A stretch of DNA of 40,786 nucleotides from an uncultured Pelagibacteraceae bacterium (GTDB lineage: Bacteria; Pseudomonadota; Alphaproteobacteria; Pelagibacterales; Pelagibacteraceae): NCBI GenBank assembly GCA_902617825.1, contig CACMYE010000007.1:1-40786 (forward strand), read 5' to 3'. Positions 9,450-18,003 of this stretch are shown here, one piece after another; within the stretch, counting starts at the first letter, position 1, and each line of letters begins with the position of its first letter. A program made the position numbers and the translations under genes. The notes below the pieces were generated by a model. It worked only from the letters and a program-made list of their open reading frames with translations. It searched no databases and was not told where the DNA came from.

Positions 9450-10784
9450 CTACTGTCCATATAAGAGAGTTGGCAGCCAGAGGGCAATTTGAGGAAAAAT
9501 AATAATTAAAACTAAACCAATTACCTGCAGAACCATAAATTGCATCATGCCAAAATAAATATCTTTTAAATCCCACTCTGGCACTACTCCTTTTAAAAAA
9601 TAAGCCGAAAGAGCTACAGGTGGGGAGAGCCAGGCGGTTTGTAAATTAACTGCTACCAATATTGCAAACCAAGTTAAATTAAACCCTAAAGCCTCAACTA
9701 AAGGTAAAATAATAGGTACTATAATCATTACGATTGGTACCCATTCTAATGGCCATCCTAACAAAAAAATCATAACCATTATCATGGCCAAAATTAAGTA
9801 CTTATTCATTTCTAGACTCAATAAAAATTCTGTTAATAATGTTGGAGTACCTAATCTTGCAAAAACTGCTCCAAAAAAGTTTGAAGCAGCAACTAAAACC
9901 ATTATTAAAGCTGTAATCTCTAAAGTTTTAACTAAAGCATCCTGTAATTTGGGCAATGTTAATTTTCTATATGCTAACGAAAGAAGTAAAGCACCCATTG
10001 CACCACAACCTGCTGCTTCTGTAGGTGTAGCAAACCCAAATAAAATACTTCCTAAAGCAGCAAAAACTAAAGCTGCAGGTGGAACTAATCCCAAAAAAAA
10101 TTCAATCCATACTTCTTTCATGCTTGCAGCTCGCATTTCCTCTGGAAGTATGGGACCTAATTTTGGATTAATCATACATCTAATTGTGGTATAGCCAGCA
10201 TATAAACATGCAAGTAGTATTCCTGGAATTATAGCTGCAGCAAATAAATCAATTACTGGAATTTCCATGATTGGCCCCATAACGACAAGCATAATACTTG
10301 GAGGTATTAATATACCTAAAGTCCCTCCAGCTGTTATCGTACCTGCTGCTAACCTCACATTGTATCCCGATCTATTCATTGACTTAGCAGCCATGATTCC
10401 TAAAATTGTAACTGATGCACCAACAATACCTGTTGCTGCAGCAAAAATTACAGAAACAAATAATACTGCATAATATAAAGATCCTTTTACTTTTGCTAAC
10501 ATCATTTGGAATGAAGAAAATAATCTTTCCATCAAACCTGCTTGCTCCATCATTATTCCCATAAAGACAAAGAGCGGTACTGCGGCGAGTGTTTGTTCGG
10601 TCATGACCATTGAAAATTGCAGTGTCATTAGGTAAAATACTAGCTTACCAAAACCTAAATAACCAAAAACAAATCCTAAAAAGATTAATGTAAATGAAAT
10701 CGGAAAACCAACAAAGATAGCAAAAAGCATTACCCCTACAAGAATAAAACCTAAAATAGCTGGATCTATAAGTTCAGCAATCAT
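9450..10784 (-). CDS. dctM: TRAP transporter large permease subunit
   Basis: DctM subunit of a tripartite ATP-independent periplasmic transporter, the Na+-driven channel that receives substrate from DctP. Translation from ATG 10782-10784 gives 444 residues with about 12 membrane segments, the GILIPPS motif, and the duplicated inner-membrane domain typical of the family. An in-frame start at 10802 would add MAWRRK from inside dctQ. The 10784 start, which overlaps the dctQ stop in an ATGA arrangement, is preferred because it indicates translational coupling. Confidence 0.95.
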   Translation of the reverse strand: MIAELIDPAILGFILVGVMLFAIFVGFPISFTLIFLGFVFGYLGFGKLVFYLMTLQFSMVMTEQTLAAVPLFVFMGIMMEQAGLMERLFSSFQMMLAKVKGSLYYAVLFVSVIFAAATGIVGASVTILGIMAAKSMNRSGYNVRLAAGTITAGGTLGILIPPSIMLVVMGPIMEIPVIDLFAAAIIPGILLACLYAGYTTIRCMINPKLGPILPEEMRAASMKEVWIEFFLGLVPPAALVFAALGSILFGFATPTEAAGCGAMGALLLSLAYRKLTLPKLQDALVKTLEITALIMVLVAASNFFGAVFARLGTPTLLTEFLLSLEMNKYLILAMIMVMIFLLGWPLEWVPIVMIIVPIILPLVEALGFNLTWFAILVAVNLQTAWLSPPVALSAYFLKGVVPEWDLKDIYFGMMQFMVLQVIGLVLIIIFPQIALWLPTLLYGQ

Positions 10785-11395
10785 TTTTCTTCTCCAGGCC
10801 ATTCACCTTTTGTGGCAGCCCAATAACTTTTAAATAACTCTGAAATTCCTTGAATTAATAAAAAAACAATTCCAATCAATAAACAAGATTTGATAGGCCA
10901 CATATAAGGCATCCATGTAGTATCCATACCTTTCTCACCTCTTTGAATAGACTCTCCAACAAATCCAATCGTCATATAAAGGAAAACTAATAATCCTGGA
11001 AAATAAAATAAAAGATATAACCAAAAATCTATCTTACCTTGATTTTTGGTTTTAAAATTTCTGTATAAAAAGTCAGCTCTAATATGCACACCTTTAGATA
11101 AAGCATATGCAGCACCCAGCATAAACAATGCTCCATACAAAAATCGACTTATATCGTAAGCCCAAATTGTTGGTGCTAAAAATAATTTTCTTGCAAGTAC
11201 TTCATAAGTCATTGCAAAAATTAAAGGCATTAAAATCCAGCAAACAACATTTCCAACCCATTTACTAAATTTATCAATATTAACTATAGAGCTAGCCATC
11301 CAAGATGGCATATCTTCTGGCATTTTACCTGAACCACCACGCCTTTCGGCAATCATTTCATCAGATATATCTAATCTAGTTGGTTCGTCTGACAT
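10781..11395 (-). CDS. dctQ: TRAP transporter small permease subunit
   Basis: DctQ subunit of 204 residues with four hydrophobic segments and the family hallmark of a charged helix pair near LSKGVHIRADFLYRNF. The cytoplasmic N-terminal extension of about 40 residues is polar (start MSDEPTRLDIS). It is separated from dctP by 74 bases that hold a 13-bp hairpin and U run, and it overlaps dctM by 4 bases. Confidence 0.93.
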   Translation of the reverse strand: MSDEPTRLDISDEMIAERRGGSGKMPEDMPSWMASSIVNIDKFSKWVGNVVCWILMPLIFAMTYEVLARKLFLAPTIWAYDISRFLYGALFMLGAAYALSKGVHIRADFLYRNFKTKNQGKIDFWLYLLFYFPGLLVFLYMTIGFVGESIQRGEKGMDTTWMPYMWPIKSCLLIGIVFLLIQGISELFKSYWAATKGEWPGEEK

Positions 11396-11406
11396 ATAAA
11401 TTCTAT

Positions 11407-11445
11407 TAAAAAAAATTAGAGCGGACGATTTAGTCCGCTCTAATT
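11407..11445 (-). terminator. Intercistronic rho-independent-type hairpin between dctP and dctQ
   Basis: A perfect 13-bp stem (11414-11426 with 11433-11445) with a 6-base loop and the GC-rich core GAGCGGAC. On the minus strand it is followed by a run of T residues (TTTTTTTT). It sits after dctP and 18 bases before dctQ, so it should act as a partial terminator or 3'-end stabiliser that leaves more dctP than dctQM mRNA. Confidence 0.85.
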
Positions 11446-11469
11446 ATATAATTTAAGATTAATTACTGA

Positions 11470-12564
11470 TTACTTTAATGTTGCTGCGTGAGCCATTCCT
11501 AGCTTAGCATTAGACATTTGAGAACCGCTCCAGAAAGGAACTGCTATATCAGCAAATTCTTTCATTGAAGTATATACCTCATTGAAAAATTTGTTATCTG
11601 CAGCATTCTTGTTTAAAGAAGCTTTTGCAGCAGCCATATATTCTGTGAAATAATCTGAAGGTGTATCTTCTAAAATTACTCCATGAACTTCTGTAAGTTC
11701 TTTCAAAGCTTTACCGTTCTCATAGATTCTGTAACTTAAAGATTTTGCTAATGATGCATTAGCAGCTACTTCAAGAGACTTCTTCTCATGATCAGACATT
11801 GCATTGTAAGTTTTTCCAGTAATATAAAAGTCAGCATTTACGACTACTTGGTGTAAACCTTGTAGGTAGTAGTGCTTCAATACTTTTTGGAAACCAAAAG
11901 TTAAGTCTGGTTTTGGACAACACCATTCAGCAGCATCAATTGTACCTGCTTCCAAAGCTGGTAGAATATCTCCACCACCCATAGCTACGGATGCGATACC
12001 GATATCTTTATAAGTTTGTCCTGGAATTCCTGGAGGAGTTCTGAATTTATATTTTCTAAAGTCAGCCATGTCTTTAATTGGTTTTGGAAACCAACCTAAA
12101 GCTTCTGGTCCAACAGGTTGAATCATAAATCCTTTGATATCTCTTCCCATTTCTTTCCATAGTTGGTCGTATAATTCTTTACCACCACCATATTGGAACC
12201 ATGATAAGAATGCGATATTATCAATACCTACTCCACCACCAGCTACTGGCGAACCAAATAACATAGCAGCAGGGTGATCACCTGACCAATAGTGAGTCCA
12301 TGCAAAACCACAATCGATTAGACCTTTGTCTACTGCATCTAATGTTTCTTTAACTCCAACTACAGCGCCTGCAGGTAAAATTTCGAACTTTAGAGATCCA
12401 GATGTCAAAGTTGTAACAGTGTCAGTAAAGTCTTTTAACATCTTCACTTCATCAGCTTTAGTGTTAAGAACCGTCTGACATTTTAGTGTTTTTGCAGCAT
12501 TAGCATTTGAAATAAATCCAAGCACCATTGCAAATGCAAATAACATTGAAATGATTTTTTTCAT
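11470..12564 (-). CDS. dctP: TRAP transporter solute-binding protein (DctP family, TakP-like)
   Basis: Periplasmic binding protein of 364 residues with a signal peptide cleaved after SNANA (near residue 23). Family features include the FRTPPGIPG segment, the central GGGDILPALEAGTIDAAEW motif and conserved FxxQPVGPEALGW. The DAAEW region resembles the TakP/2-oxo-acid and mannitol/chloroaromatic branch, so an organic acid ligand is likely but not proven. The start ATG is preceded by a strong GAGAGGGA ribosome-binding site. It is the first gene of the leftward operon and diverges from the GMC oxidoreductase gene across a 142-base gap. Confidence 0.93.
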   Translation of the reverse strand: MKKIISMLFAFAMVLGFISNANAAKTLKCQTVLNTKADEVKMLKDFTDTVTTLTSGSLKFEILPAGAVVGVKETLDAVDKGLIDCGFAWTHYWSGDHPAAMLFGSPVAGGGVGIDNIAFLSWFQYGGGKELYDQLWKEMGRDIKGFMIQPVGPEALGWFPKPIKDMADFRKYKFRTPPGIPGQTYKDIGIASVAMGGGDILPALEAGTIDAAEWCCPKPDLTFGFQKVLKHYYLQGLHQVVVNADFYITGKTYNAMSDHEKKSLEVAANASLAKSLSYRIYENGKALKELTEVHGVILEDTPSDYFTEYMAAAKASLNKNAADNKFFNEVYTSMKEFADIAVPFWSGSQMSNAKLGMAHAATLK

Positions 12565-12569
12565 TTTTT

Positions 12570-12577
12570 TCCCTCTC
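12570..12577 (-). promoter_or_regulatory. Strong Shine-Dalgarno sequence of dctP
   Basis: GAGAGGGA lies 5 bases before the dctP ATG. Most genes in this window have no recognisable Shine-Dalgarno sequence, so this marks a gene likely to be heavily translated. The same kind of site precedes all three tctC genes. Confidence 0.75.
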
Positions 12578-12706
12578 TTTATTTTTAAAAAAACAAGCTT
12601 CTCTTATAATGAAATTCAAAACAAGCATTAAAATTGGCGTATTATTAAATTTTTTCACAGATTTATTAGAAAAAAAAAAATTTTTTACTTATAAAGGATC
12701 TAATTT

Positions 12707-14302
12707 ATGAATAATTATGATTTTATAATTCTAGGAGCGGGATCTGCAGGTTGCGTGCTTGCAAACAGGTTGTCAGAAAATTCTAAACATAAAGTCCTAT
12801 TATTAGAGGCTGGTGGTAAAGATAATTATCCATGGATACACATTCCAGTGGGTTACTTTAAGACTATGCACAACCCCAAAACAGACTGGTGTTACAAAAC
12901 TGAGCCAGATGAGAGTATGAATAATATATCTATTAGATATCCCAGAGGTAAAACTTTAGGAGGTAGTTCTTCAATAAATGGATTGCTATATATAAGAGGT
13001 CAAAACAGAGATTATGATGTCTGGCGTCAGTTAGGAAATACTGGTTGGGGATGGGATGATGTGTTGCCATATTTTATAAAAGCTGAAGATCAAGAAAGAG
13101 GTAAAAATGAATTTCATGGTGTTAATGGACCATTAGCAGTTTCTGATCAAAGAATTCATCTCCCACTTTTAGATGAGTTTCAAAATGCGGCAGAAGAGTT
13201 TGGAATACCTAAAACTAAAGATTTTAATACTGGTGACAATCATGGATGTGGATATTTCCAAGTTACGGAGAAAGATGGTTTTAGATGTAGTACATCTGTG
13301 GGATACTTAAATCCAATTAAGAATAGGAAAAATTTAGAAATTGTTACTCACGCACATGTAAAAAAAATAATCTTTGAAAATAAAATAGCTAAAGGAGTTG
13401 AGTTTTGGCAAGGGGATGAGTTAAAAAAAGTCGAAGCTAATAGAGAAATAATATTATCTTCAGGGGCCATCGGATCTCCACAAATCTTACAAGTATCAGG
13501 AATTGGAAATTCTGAGAAATTAAAAAACCTTGGTATAGAAATGGTGTACAATTTGAATGGTGTTGGCGAAAATTTACATGATCATCTTATGTTAAGACCA
13601 ATTTATAAAATAAATGGTCTAAAATCTTTAAACAAAAAAATTAATAGTTTGTTTGGAAATTTAATGATTGGATTAGAGTATATTTTTAAGAGAACTGGTC
13701 CTATGACTATGGGAGCTAGTCAACTTTGTATGTTTGCCAAAAGTGATGCTTCATTAGAATTACCAGATTTACAATGGCATATTCAGCCAATGAGTATGGA
13801 TACATTGGGTGCAACTAAAAATCACGACTTCCACGCTTTTACACCAACAGTGTCCAACATAAAACCTACTAGCAGAGGTCATGTCAGTATCGTAGATAAA
13901 GATTCTAGAACTTATGCTAAAATAAAACAAAACTATCTATCTACTGATAATGATAGGATGATTGCAGCTAAAGGTCTTAAATTAACAAGAAAAATAATAA
14001 TGGAGTCAGAAACTTTTAAAAAGTACTCACCAGAAGAATACAGACCTGGAATAAACATTAATGATGATGAGGAGTTAGTGAAAGAGGCTTCAAATTTCGC
14101 TCAAACAATTTTTCATCCTGTTGGCACATGTAAAATGGGCCAAGATGAAATGTCAGTAGTTGATGAAAAGCTAAGAGTTAGAGGAGTAAGTAATTTAAGA
14201 GTAATTGATGCATCTATAATGCCAAATATTACATCAGGTAATACGAACGCTCCTACAATAATGATTGCAGAAAAAGGTGCAGACATGATACTTAATAGTT
14301 AA
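12707..14302 (+). CDS. GMC family FAD-dependent oxidoreductase (choline/alcohol dehydrogenase-like)
   Basis: A 531-residue flavoprotein that oxidises an alcohol. The N-terminal FAD site is ILGAGSAGCVLANRL, with the adenine-binding acid in LLLEAGG. The GMC signature GGSSSINGLLYIRGQ follows near residue 85. The C-terminal active site shows the catalytic His in FHPVGTCKMG (about 467) and the conserved Asn in SGNTNAPTIMIAEKGAD. Length and motifs match the BetA/AlkJ group, but the substrate could be any polar or aliphatic alcohol. An AAAGGA ribosome-binding site precedes the ATG. It overlaps the next gene by one base (TAATG). Confidence 0.93.
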   Translation: MNNYDFIILGAGSAGCVLANRLSENSKHKVLLLEAGGKDNYPWIHIPVGYFKTMHNPKTDWCYKTEPDESMNNISIRYPRGKTLGGSSSINGLLYIRGQNRDYDVWRQLGNTGWGWDDVLPYFIKAEDQERGKNEFHGVNGPLAVSDQRIHLPLLDEFQNAAEEFGIPKTKDFNTGDNHGCGYFQVTEKDGFRCSTSVGYLNPIKNRKNLEIVTHAHVKKIIFENKIAKGVEFWQGDELKKVEANREIILSSGAIGSPQILQVSGIGNSEKLKNLGIEMVYNLNGVGENLHDHLMLRPIYKINGLKSLNKKINSLFGNLMIGLEYIFKRTGPMTMGASQLCMFAKSDASLELPDLQWHIQPMSMDTLGATKNHDFHAFTPTVSNIKPTSRGHVSIVDKDSRTYAKIKQNYLSTDNDRMIAAKGLKLTRKIIMESETFKKYSPEEYRPGININDDEELVKEASNFAQTIFHPVGTCKMGQDEMSVVDEKLRVRGVSNLRVIDASIMPNITSGNTNAPTIMIAEKGADMILNS

Positions 14303-14895
14303 TGTTTGCTGAATTATTTGCTCCTGAACAAATAGCAATTTTAACACAAATAATATTTATTGATCTAGTTTTAGCTGGGGATAACGCAATTATAATTGGA
14401 ATGGTTGCATCCAAATTTCCACCTGAACAAAGAAAAAAAGTTATTTTTTGGGGTATTGGAGGTGCGGTAATTCTCAGAATAATACTTACTCTTCTAACTG
14501 CTTACCTTTTACAAATTACTGGGTTAAGACTTATCGGTGGAATGTTATTACTTTATATTGTGTACAAACTCTATGTTGACGTGATTAAAGGATCTGAAAA
14601 AGAGGAAGACATTAATGTAGATAACTCCAGTTTTTTTAAGGCTATTTGGACAGTTCTCTTAGCGGATTTCACAATGAGTTTAGATAATGTTCTAGGTGTT
14701 GCAGGTGCTGCTGGTGAACATTATGGACTTCTTGTATTTGGTCTAATACTATCAATTATATTGATGGCTACAGCTGCAACTCTAATATCTGGATGGATCA
14801 AAAGATATAGATGGATAGCTTGGCTTGGATTAATAGCTATTTTAGTGGTTGCAGTTGAGTTGATTTACACAGATATTAAAATATTATTCTTATAA
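14302..14895 (+). CDS. TerC family integral membrane protein
   Basis: A 197-residue protein with about seven hydrophobic segments. The paired TerC motifs with conserved acidic residues are visible: LAGDNAIIIGM near residue 25 and LADFTMSLDNVLGVAG near residue 115. Some TerC proteins export manganese or support metal loading of exported proteins; the role here is unknown. The gene overlaps both its upstream and downstream neighbours by one base (TAATG junctions), so it is translationally coupled to the GMC oxidoreductase and SDR genes. Confidence 0.9.
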   Translation: MFAELFAPEQIAILTQIIFIDLVLAGDNAIIIGMVASKFPPEQRKKVIFWGIGGAVILRIILTLLTAYLLQITGLRLIGGMLLLYIVYKLYVDVIKGSEKEEDINVDNSSFFKAIWTVLLADFTMSLDNVLGVAGAAGEHYGLLVFGLILSIILMATAATLISGWIKRYRWIAWLGLIAILVVAVELIYTDIKILFL

Positions 14896-15653
14896 TGTAT
14901 CTCCAAAAAATAAATCTAAAAAAAAAGTATGCATTAGTTACTGGTGCAGGAAAAGGACTTGGAAGAGCTTGCTCTATTGCATTGGCAGAAGCAGGAGCAA
15001 TAGTAATTGCACTAAGTAGAACTCAATCTGATTTAAATAAGTTAGAAAAAGATATTAAAAATGTTAAAGGAAAAATTATAAAGATAAGTTGTGATGTTAT
15101 GGATTACGAAGATCTTAAAAAAAAATTAGAAAAAATTAAAATTATTGATATTTTAGTAAATAATGCTGGAACCAACATACCAGAACCATTTGAAAGAGTT
15201 CAGCAAAAAAGTATGAATTACTTGATAGATCTTAATCTTAAAGCTGCATTTAATGTAGCTCAACTCGTTGTTAAAAAAATGCTCAAGAATAAAAAAAGAC
15301 CTGGTTCTATAATAAATATGTCATCTCAACTTGGTCATGTAGGCTGTGAAGGTAGAAATGTATATAACATGACTAAATTTGGTATAGAGGGATTAACGAA
15401 GGGTATGGGTGTTGAATTAGCAAAAAAAAATATAAGAGTAAACACAGTGGCTCCTACTTTTGTAGAAACACCAATGGTTAAGAAGTTTTTTAAAAATAAA
15501 AAATTTAAAAGGTTTGCTTTAGGTAAGATACCCATGGGTAAAGCTGCTACTGAGAGTGATGTTGCAACTACAGTATGTTTTTTAGCTTCTACAGCCTCCT
15601 CAATGATCACTGGAACGTCAATAATAATCGATGGTGGATGGACTGCTCAATAA
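14895..15653 (+). CDS. SDR family oxidoreductase (gluconate 5-dehydrogenase-like)
   Basis: A classical SDR of 252 residues. TGAGKGLG is at residues 16-23, NNAG at 89-92, and the active site is S144, Y157 and K161 (YNMTK), ending with IIDGGW. An Arg after the second strand (ALSRT) suggests preference for NADP. The closest recognisable type is sugar-acid or 3-oxoacyl reductase. It overlaps terC by one base and the following peptidase gene by 16 bases. Confidence 0.88.
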   Translation: MYLQKINLKKKYALVTGAGKGLGRACSIALAEAGAIVIALSRTQSDLNKLEKDIKNVKGKIIKISCDVMDYEDLKKKLEKIKIIDILVNNAGTNIPEPFERVQQKSMNYLIDLNLKAAFNVAQLVVKKMLKNKKRPGSIINMSSQLGHVGCEGRNVYNMTKFGIEGLTKGMGVELAKKNIRVNTVAPTFVETPMVKKFFKNKKFKRFALGKIPMGKAATESDVATTVCFLASTASSMITGTSIIIDGGWTAQ

Positions 15654-16438
15654 TTTATAGAACTCTTATAGTTTTATTCTTTTTATTTTCTCCTTCATAT
15701 GCAATTGAGTTTAAAGGAAAATTTATGCAAGGTTATTTCATACTTGGTATGACTGAACCTAATGCAAAGATTTTAATAGGAAAAAAAGAAGTAAAAGTCT
15801 CAGAGAATGGAGATTTTGTTTTTGGGATAGATAGAGATCAAAAATATGATCTTATTTTTACTAAAATTCTAAACGAAAAAAAAACAATAATTACAAAAAA
15901 GGTCATTAAGAGAAAATATAATATTCAAAGAATTGATGGACTTGCTGAAAATAAAGTTACTCCACCTGAATCTGTTTATAAAAGAATTAAAAAAGAAAAT
16001 AATGCTATTGGTGAAGCAAGAGCTATCAATTCAAATCTGCAATTCTTTAAAGAAAAATTTGTAATGCCAGTTGAGGGAATTATCAGTGGTGTTTATGGTA
16101 GTCAGCGAATTTTAAATGGTAAACCTCGATGGCCACACTATGGAATTGATATTGCTGCTAAACAAGGAACAATGATTAAATCTTCAGGATCAGGAACTGT
16201 TACCATGGCAGAAGATGATTTATATTATACTGGTGGTACAGTTATTATGGATCACGGACACGGTATTTCTACTATATATTCTCATCTAGAAAATGTTTTA
16301 GTTTCTGTTGGAGATAAAGTAAATAAAGGAGATATAATTGGAACGGTGGGCTCAACAGGAAGATCCACAGGACCTCATTTAGATTTTAGAATTAACTGGT
16401 TTCAAACAAGACTTGATCCTATGTCCGTATTGAAATAA
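15638..16438 (+). CDS. M23 family (LytM-type) peptidase with signal peptide
   Basis: From the ATG at 15638 the protein has 267 residues, with a hydrophobic signal ending near SPSYA. Longer frames from 15575 are mostly inside the SDR gene and lack a signal, so 15638 is preferred. An N-terminal beta-rich region of about 130 residues precedes the C-terminal metallopeptidase domain, which shows HYGIDIAA (zinc ligands H and D) and the catalytic-type His in YSHLE. The final motif reads GPHLDF where typical members have HLH. This Asp variant occurs in some alphaproteobacterial homologues. It probably acts on cell-wall peptides or regulates amidases. Confidence 0.87.
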   Translation: MDCSIIYRTLIVLFFLFSPSYAIEFKGKFMQGYFILGMTEPNAKILIGKKEVKVSENGDFVFGIDRDQKYDLIFTKILNEKKTIITKKVIKRKYNIQRIDGLAENKVTPPESVYKRIKKENNAIGEARAINSNLQFFKEKFVMPVEGIISGVYGSQRILNGKPRWPHYGIDIAAKQGTMIKSSGSGTVTMAEDDLYYTGGTVIMDHGHGISTIYSHLENVLVSVGDKVNKGDIIGTVGSTGRSTGPHLDFRINWFQTRLDPMSVLK

Positions 16439-16448
16439 AAAATGATAT

Positions 16449-17225
16449 ATGAAAAAATCTTTAAAAGATAAAGTTTCTGATAAACTTGTTAAAGCATTTC
16501 TTAAAAATAAAGTAATTTCACCAATACCAAAAAGGTTTACAAAAAAATTATCTGAAGCAGATAAATTTAGAAAGTTATGCGAAAGTAAAATTGCTGAACC
16601 TATAATTGGTTTTAAAGCTGGAGGAACTTTTATTCCGTTGATCAAAAAACTCAAAGAAAAAGAACCTTTTTATGCGTCGGTATTTAAAAGAAATCTTTTA
16701 AAAAGTGGCAAAAAGGTAAAATTAAATAAATATCCTGTTGGTATAGAAGTAGAAGTGGCTTTTTTATTAAAAAAAACTTTTTTTTCACACTCAGGAAAGA
16801 TTACCAAAAGAAATGTTATAAAATATATATCTCACATGGCTCCTTGTATTGAAATCGTAGGATATAGACAAAGAAGAAAAGGTGTTACCTCTTTTGGTGA
16901 TTTATGTAGTGATTTTGGTGGTAACGTGAAATTTTTTTTAGGTCAGAAGAAAAAATATAAAAAAATAAATATTGGAAATTTAAAAACAAATATTAAAAAT
17001 AAAAAAATTAAACAAAGCGTTAATGGAAATACTGCAGCTGTTTATATTAACCCAATAAATTCATTAACCTTTATCTTAAAAAAAATTAAAAAAGATAAAA
17101 TTAATATTAAGAAAGATTTTTACGTATTCACAGGTTCAACTGTTGGAATTGTGCCTATTTTAGGGAAAGGTCTTTATACAGGAAAAATTGATAAATTGGG
17201 ATCTGTAAAAGCAGTTATTGCTTAA
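16449..17225 (+). CDS. 2-keto-4-pentenoate hydratase/FAH family-like protein
   Basis: A 258-residue protein resembling the MhpD/fumarylacetoacetate hydrolase fold. Visible family blocks are IGFKAGGT (about residue 54), GIEVEVAFLL with metal-binding acids, and APCIEIVGYR (near 137), followed by a GSTVG turn near the C terminus. Members hydrate 2-oxo-pent-4-enoate or cleave and decarboxylate related acids. It is very Lys rich and more diverged than usual, so the exact reaction is uncertain. It starts 10 bases after the peptidase gene and ends the rightward chain, converging on the HpcH aldolase gene. Confidence 0.78.
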   Translation: MKKSLKDKVSDKLVKAFLKNKVISPIPKRFTKKLSEADKFRKLCESKIAEPIIGFKAGGTFIPLIKKLKEKEPFYASVFKRNLLKSGKKVKLNKYPVGIEVEVAFLLKKTFFSHSGKITKRNVIKYISHMAPCIEIVGYRQRRKGVTSFGDLCSDFGGNVKFFLGQKKKYKKINIGNLKTNIKNKKIKQSVNGNTAAVYINPINSLTFILKKIKKDKINIKKDFYVFTGSTVGIVPILGKGLYTGKIDKLGSVKAVIA

Positions 17226-17242
17226 ATTTTTTAATAAATAAG

Positions 17243-18001
17243 TTAATTTTTAAAAACTGCCAATAAATCGTCTGACCCTTTAGCGAGTAAATTAGAGTCG
17301 GTCCCGCATGCCACAAAATCAAATCCAATATCAATGGATCTTTGTACTAAATCTTTTCTACCAATCAAAGTACCAACAGATTTATTATTTTTTTTTATTT
17401 CAACTACTGCCTTTTCAATTATTTTCCAAAGTTCTTTGTTATCAAATTCTCCTAAAATACCCATATCAGCAGAAAGATCTGCTGGGCCTATAAATAATGC
17501 AGTAACACCGTCTGTGTTTGCAATACCTGAGATATTATCTATTGATTTAACTGTTTCTAATTGAGGAATTAAGCATATGTTTTCCTCTATATTTTTAAAG
17601 TAATCCTTATCTCTAGTATAATCATTTCCTCTCTGAGACATGGCAACTCCTCTAACACCTTTAGGAGGATAATAACATGCCTCCACAGCTTTTTTTGCAT
17701 CCTCTTTATTGTTTACCATTGGAATAACTAAAGAGTTAAAACCATAGTCCAGTAAAGGTTTGATTTTTACTGGATCATTCCAAGCTGGCCTAACTAAGAC
17801 TTCAGATTTATTTTTCGCTTGAATTGCTTGTGATTGTGATACGACGCTTTGAACATCATTTGCTGAGTGTTCCATATCTAGTAATATCCAATCATATCCT
17901 GCCCCAGCAATAATATCAGCAGTAATTTCACTACATAAATTGGACCAAAGTCCAATCTGCTTTTTATTCTTTAGAATCTTTTTTTTAAAACTATTTTGCA
18001 T
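17243..18001 (-). CDS. HpcH/HpaI family aldolase
   Basis: Class II pyruvate-type aldolase of 252 residues. The active-site residues expected for this family are visible: H45 in LDMEHS, R71 in VRPAWND, and metal ligands E149 in PQLET and D175 in GPADLS. Known members cleave 4-hydroxy-2-oxo acids or 2-keto-3-deoxy-sugar acids to pyruvate plus an aldehyde such as tartronate semialdehyde. It begins 2 bases after the FAD oxidase gene, so the two form an operon, and it lies in the palindrome regulon block. The natural substrate is not known. Confidence 0.92.
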   Translation of the reverse strand: MQNSFKKKILKNKKQIGLWSNLCSEITADIIAGAGYDWILLDMEHSANDVQSVVSQSQAIQAKNKSEVLVRPAWNDPVKIKPLLDYGFNSLVIPMVNNKEDAKKAVEACYYPPKGVRGVAMSQRGNDYTRDKDYFKNIEENICLIPQLETVKSIDNISGIANTDGVTALFIGPADLSADMGILGEFDNKELWKIIEKAVVEIKKNNKSVGTLIGRKDLVQRSIDIGFDFVACGTDSNLLAKGSDDLLAVFKN

Positions 18002-18003
18002 AA

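Noticed and set aside
9784..10194. Plus-strand open frame inside dctM
   Set aside because: It lies fully opposite a well-conserved permease gene and its translation has no family features; long antisense frames opposite hydrophobic genes are expected.
12565..12706. Gap between dctP and the GMC oxidoreductase searched for the palindrome
   Set aside because: No match to GTTRAYWWRTYAAC was found; this block seems to be outside the regulon. Promoter elements here were too weak to report.
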